Positions 62,390-64,000 of a stretch of DNA of 64,000 bases are shown piece after piece. The notes under the pieces were generated by a model that was given only the letters and a program-made list of their open reading frames with translations, did no database searches and was not told the DNA's origin. This DNA comes from Parasedimentitalea denitrificans (GTDB lineage Bacteria > Pseudomonadota > Alphaproteobacteria > Rhodobacterales > Rhodobacteraceae). The stretch spans positions 1 to 64,000 of the forward strand of contig NZ_QHLQ01000012.1 of NCBI RefSeq assembly GCF_011813015.1, read 5' to 3'. Every line of letters starts with the position of its first letter. The first letter of the stretch is position 1. The translations under genes were made by a program, and so were the position numbers.

Positions 62390-64000
62390 TTAGTCAGCCT
62401 TTTTCTCTTCTGGCTTGATCTCTTCGCCAGTTGCCTGGTCAACGATCTTCATCGACAGGCGAACCTTGCCGCGGTCGTCAAAGCCCAGCAGTTTGACTTT
62501 TACTTCCTGGCCTTCCTTCAGAACGTCCGAAGGGTGGTTCAGGCGGCGGTTTTCGATCTGGGATACGTGTACCAGACCGTCGCGCTTGCCAAAGAAGTTC
62601 ACGAAGGCGCCGAAGTCGACGATCTTCACAACTGTACCGGTGTAGATGGCACCTTCTTCAGGCTCGGCCACGATCGAATAGATCATGTCGTAGGCTTTTT
62701 TGATCGACTCGCCGTTCGGGCTAGCGATCTTGATGATGCCGTCGTCGTTGATATCGACCTTAGCGCCGGACACTTCAACGATTTCACGGATCACTTTACC
62801 ACCCGAACCGATCACTTCACGGATCTTGTCGGTTGGAACCTGCATGGTTTCGATGCGAGGCGCGTGAACCGAGAAGTCAGAAGCTTCGGTCAGTGCGTTT
62901 GCCATCTCACCCAGGATGTGGACACGGCCAGCCTTGGCCTGAGCCAATGCTTTTTCCATGATTTCAGGTGTGATGCCTGCAATCTTGATGTCCATCTGCA
63001 GCGAAGTGATACCTTTTTCGGTACCGGCCACTTTGAAGTCCATGTCGCCGAGGTGGTCTTCGTCACCCAGGATGTCGGACAGGATCGCATAGGAGCCGTC
63101 TTCTTCCAGGATCAGACCCATTGCAACGCCAGCAACCGGTGCTTTCAGAGGTACACCAGCGTCCATCATCGACAGCGAACCGCCGCAGACAGAAGCCATC
63201 GAGGACGAACCGTTTGATTCGGTGATCTCAGACACCAAACGGATGGTGTATGGGAAATCAGTCGAAGCAGGCAGAACAGCCTGAAGCGCACGCCATGCCA
63301 GTTTACCGTGACCGATTTCGCGACGGCCCGGGCCACCAACACGACCAACTTCACCAACCGAGTAGGGAGGGAAGTTATAGTGCAGCAGGAAGTTAGATTT
63401 GAAGTTGCCGTGTAGAGCGTCGATGAACTGCTCGTCGTCGCCGGTGCCCAGAGTGGTGACAACCAGACCCTGAGTTTCGCCACGGGTGAACAGAGCCGAG
63501 CCGTGGGTCCGTGGCAGCAGGCCAGTTTCCGAAACGATTGGGCGGATCTCGTCAGTCTTACGACCGTCGATACGAACACCAGTTTTAACAACGTCACCGC
63601 GCAGGATGCCAGCTTCGAGCTTTTTCAGAGCGGAACCGAGGTTCGCGTCGTCCAGTTGCTCTTCGGTCAGGGCAGCTTTGATGGTGTCACGTGCAGCGGC
63701 AACAGCAGAGGTACGCTCTTGCTTGTCGCTGATCGCGAATGCAGCGCGCATGTCAGCGTCGCCAGCGGCCTTAACGGCTTCGAACAGCTCTGAGTAGTCA
63801 GGTGCTGCAAAGTCGAACGGTTCTTTGGCGCAATCTTCGGCCAGATCAATGATCAGGTCGATAACCGGCTGGATCTGCTCGTGAGCAAAGTTCACCGCAC
63901 CCAGCATTTCTGCTTCGGTCAGTTCGTATGCTTCCGACTCAACCATCATCACGGCGTCTTTGGTACCGGCAACAACCAGGTCCAGACGCTGCTCAGGGTT
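62390..64000 (-). CDS. pnp: Polyribonucleotide nucleotidyltransferase (partial, 5' end beyond the window)
   Basis: The reading frame is open through the right edge, so the N-terminus is missing; at least 536 residues are here. What is visible is the end of the first RNase PH-like core, the second core ([39 protein letters not shown]), the KH domain ([15 protein letters not shown]) and the S1 domain ([20 protein letters not shown]), ending in an acidic tail [11 protein letters not shown]. It degrades RNA 3'-5' by phosphorolysis as a trimer and is a degradosome component. The terminator follows at 62335-62364. Confidence 0.96.
   Translation of the reverse strand, partial: NPEQRLDLVVAGTKDAVMMVESEAYELTEAEMLGAVNFAHEQIQPVIDLIIDLAEDCAKEPFDFAAPDYSELFEAVKAAGDADMRAAFAISDKQERTSAVAAARDTIKAALTEEQLDDANLGSALKKLEAGILRGDVVKTGVRIDGRKTDEIRPIVSETGLLPRTHGSALFTRGETQGLVVTTLGTGDDEQFIDALHGNFKSNFLLHYNFPPYSVGEVGRVGGPGRREIGHGKLAWRALQAVLPASTDFPYTIRLVSEITESNGSSSMASVCGGSLSMMDAGVPLKAPVAGVAMGLILEEDGSYAILSDILGDEDHLGDMDFKVAGTEKGITSLQMDIKIAGITPEIMEKALAQAKAGRVHILGEMANALTEASDFSVHAPRIETMQVPTDKIREVIGSGGKVIREIVEVSGAKVDINDDGIIKIASPNGESIKKAYDMIYSIVAEPEEGAIYTGTVVKIVDFGAFVNFFGKRDGLVHVSQIENRRLNHPSDVLKEGQEVKVKLLGFDDRGKVRLSMKIVDQATGEEIKPEEKKAD

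Noticed and set aside
62534-63217. 227-codon plus-strand frame
   Set aside because: Antisense shadow of pnp.
1-64000. CRISPR arrays, transposases, prophage structural genes, rRNA
   Set aside because: No regularly spaced direct repeats, transposase motifs, capsid or tail genes, or rRNA signatures were seen.

Overview
The window is chromosomal DNA of a marine alphaproteobacterium of the order Rhodobacterales (Roseobacter group). The evidence is the GC-rich codon use, a Rhodobacter-type porin, DUF2125/DUF3576/TIGR03862-type proteins, AlkB, a gamma-butyrobetaine dioxygenase-like protein, a GcvT-fused dimethylglycine dehydrogenase and many alphaproteobacterial gene pairings. No rRNA operon, intact tRNA, CRISPR array, transposase or plasmid replication gene was seen. 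Genus cannot be fixed from the sequence alone.

Layout. 1-1197: apparent distal end of a genomic island. A 3' fragment of tRNA-Arg(CCU) at 1148-1197 lacks its 5' half and looks like an attachment site. Next to it, two overlapping ORFs look like one membrane-anchored HEPN-like gene split by a frameshift. 1.3-10.9 kb: housekeeping genes (ArsC-like protein, AGE isomerase, alkB, mutY, DUF721/DciA-like protein, DsbA-like protein) and a leftward envelope cluster (pmbA-like, cysQ-like, waaA, lpxK). 11.1-14.3 kb: two tandem DUF2125 paralogues, each with its own terminator. 14.4-19.4 kb: SDR plus enoyl-CoA hydratase, HNH protein, flavoprotein, GST, holA. 19.4-23.1 kb: leftward run holA-lptE-leuS plus a DUF3576 lipoprotein. 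23.4-28.9 kb: major porin, yggS, L,D-transpeptidase and ribA, an OmpR-type response regulator, a gamma-butyrobetaine dioxygenase-like enzyme. 29.1-36.5 kb: xthA, thioredoxin-TPR protein, Lon-substrate-binding-domain protein with Trm112, Ubi-type hydroxylase, amidase, aminotransferase. 36.6-40.8 kb: ftsK, lolA, a lytic transglycosylase. 40.8-46.9 kb: AEC transporter, hspQ, gamma-glutamyltransferase, an anti-sigma kinase/STAS pair, thiolase, free-Met-sulfoxide reductase. 47-52 kb: GlxA-type regulator, dimethylglycine-dehydrogenase-like enzyme, DUF3995, rarD. 52-59.7 kb: GST/mdaB with divergent HxlR regulator, SGNH hydrolase, NTF2-like, RluA-type synthase, SDR, aldehyde dehydrogenase, 1-Cys peroxiredoxin. 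59.8-62.3 kb: unknown protein and two glycosyltransferases. 62.4-64.0 kb: pnp, cut by the right edge.

The genes are mostly core cell functions: envelope building (lpxK, waaA, lptE, lolA, porin, transpeptidase, transglycosylase), DNA maintenance (mutY, holA, xthA, ftsK), and uptake or breakdown of marine nitrogen compounds (betaine-type methylamines, gamma-glutamyl compounds).

The most unusual non-coding signal is a pair of about 128-nt multi-hairpin repeats (15828-15954 and 29982-30110). They share outer sequence and keep three stems paired while the bases inside the stems differ. Each sits between convergent genes.
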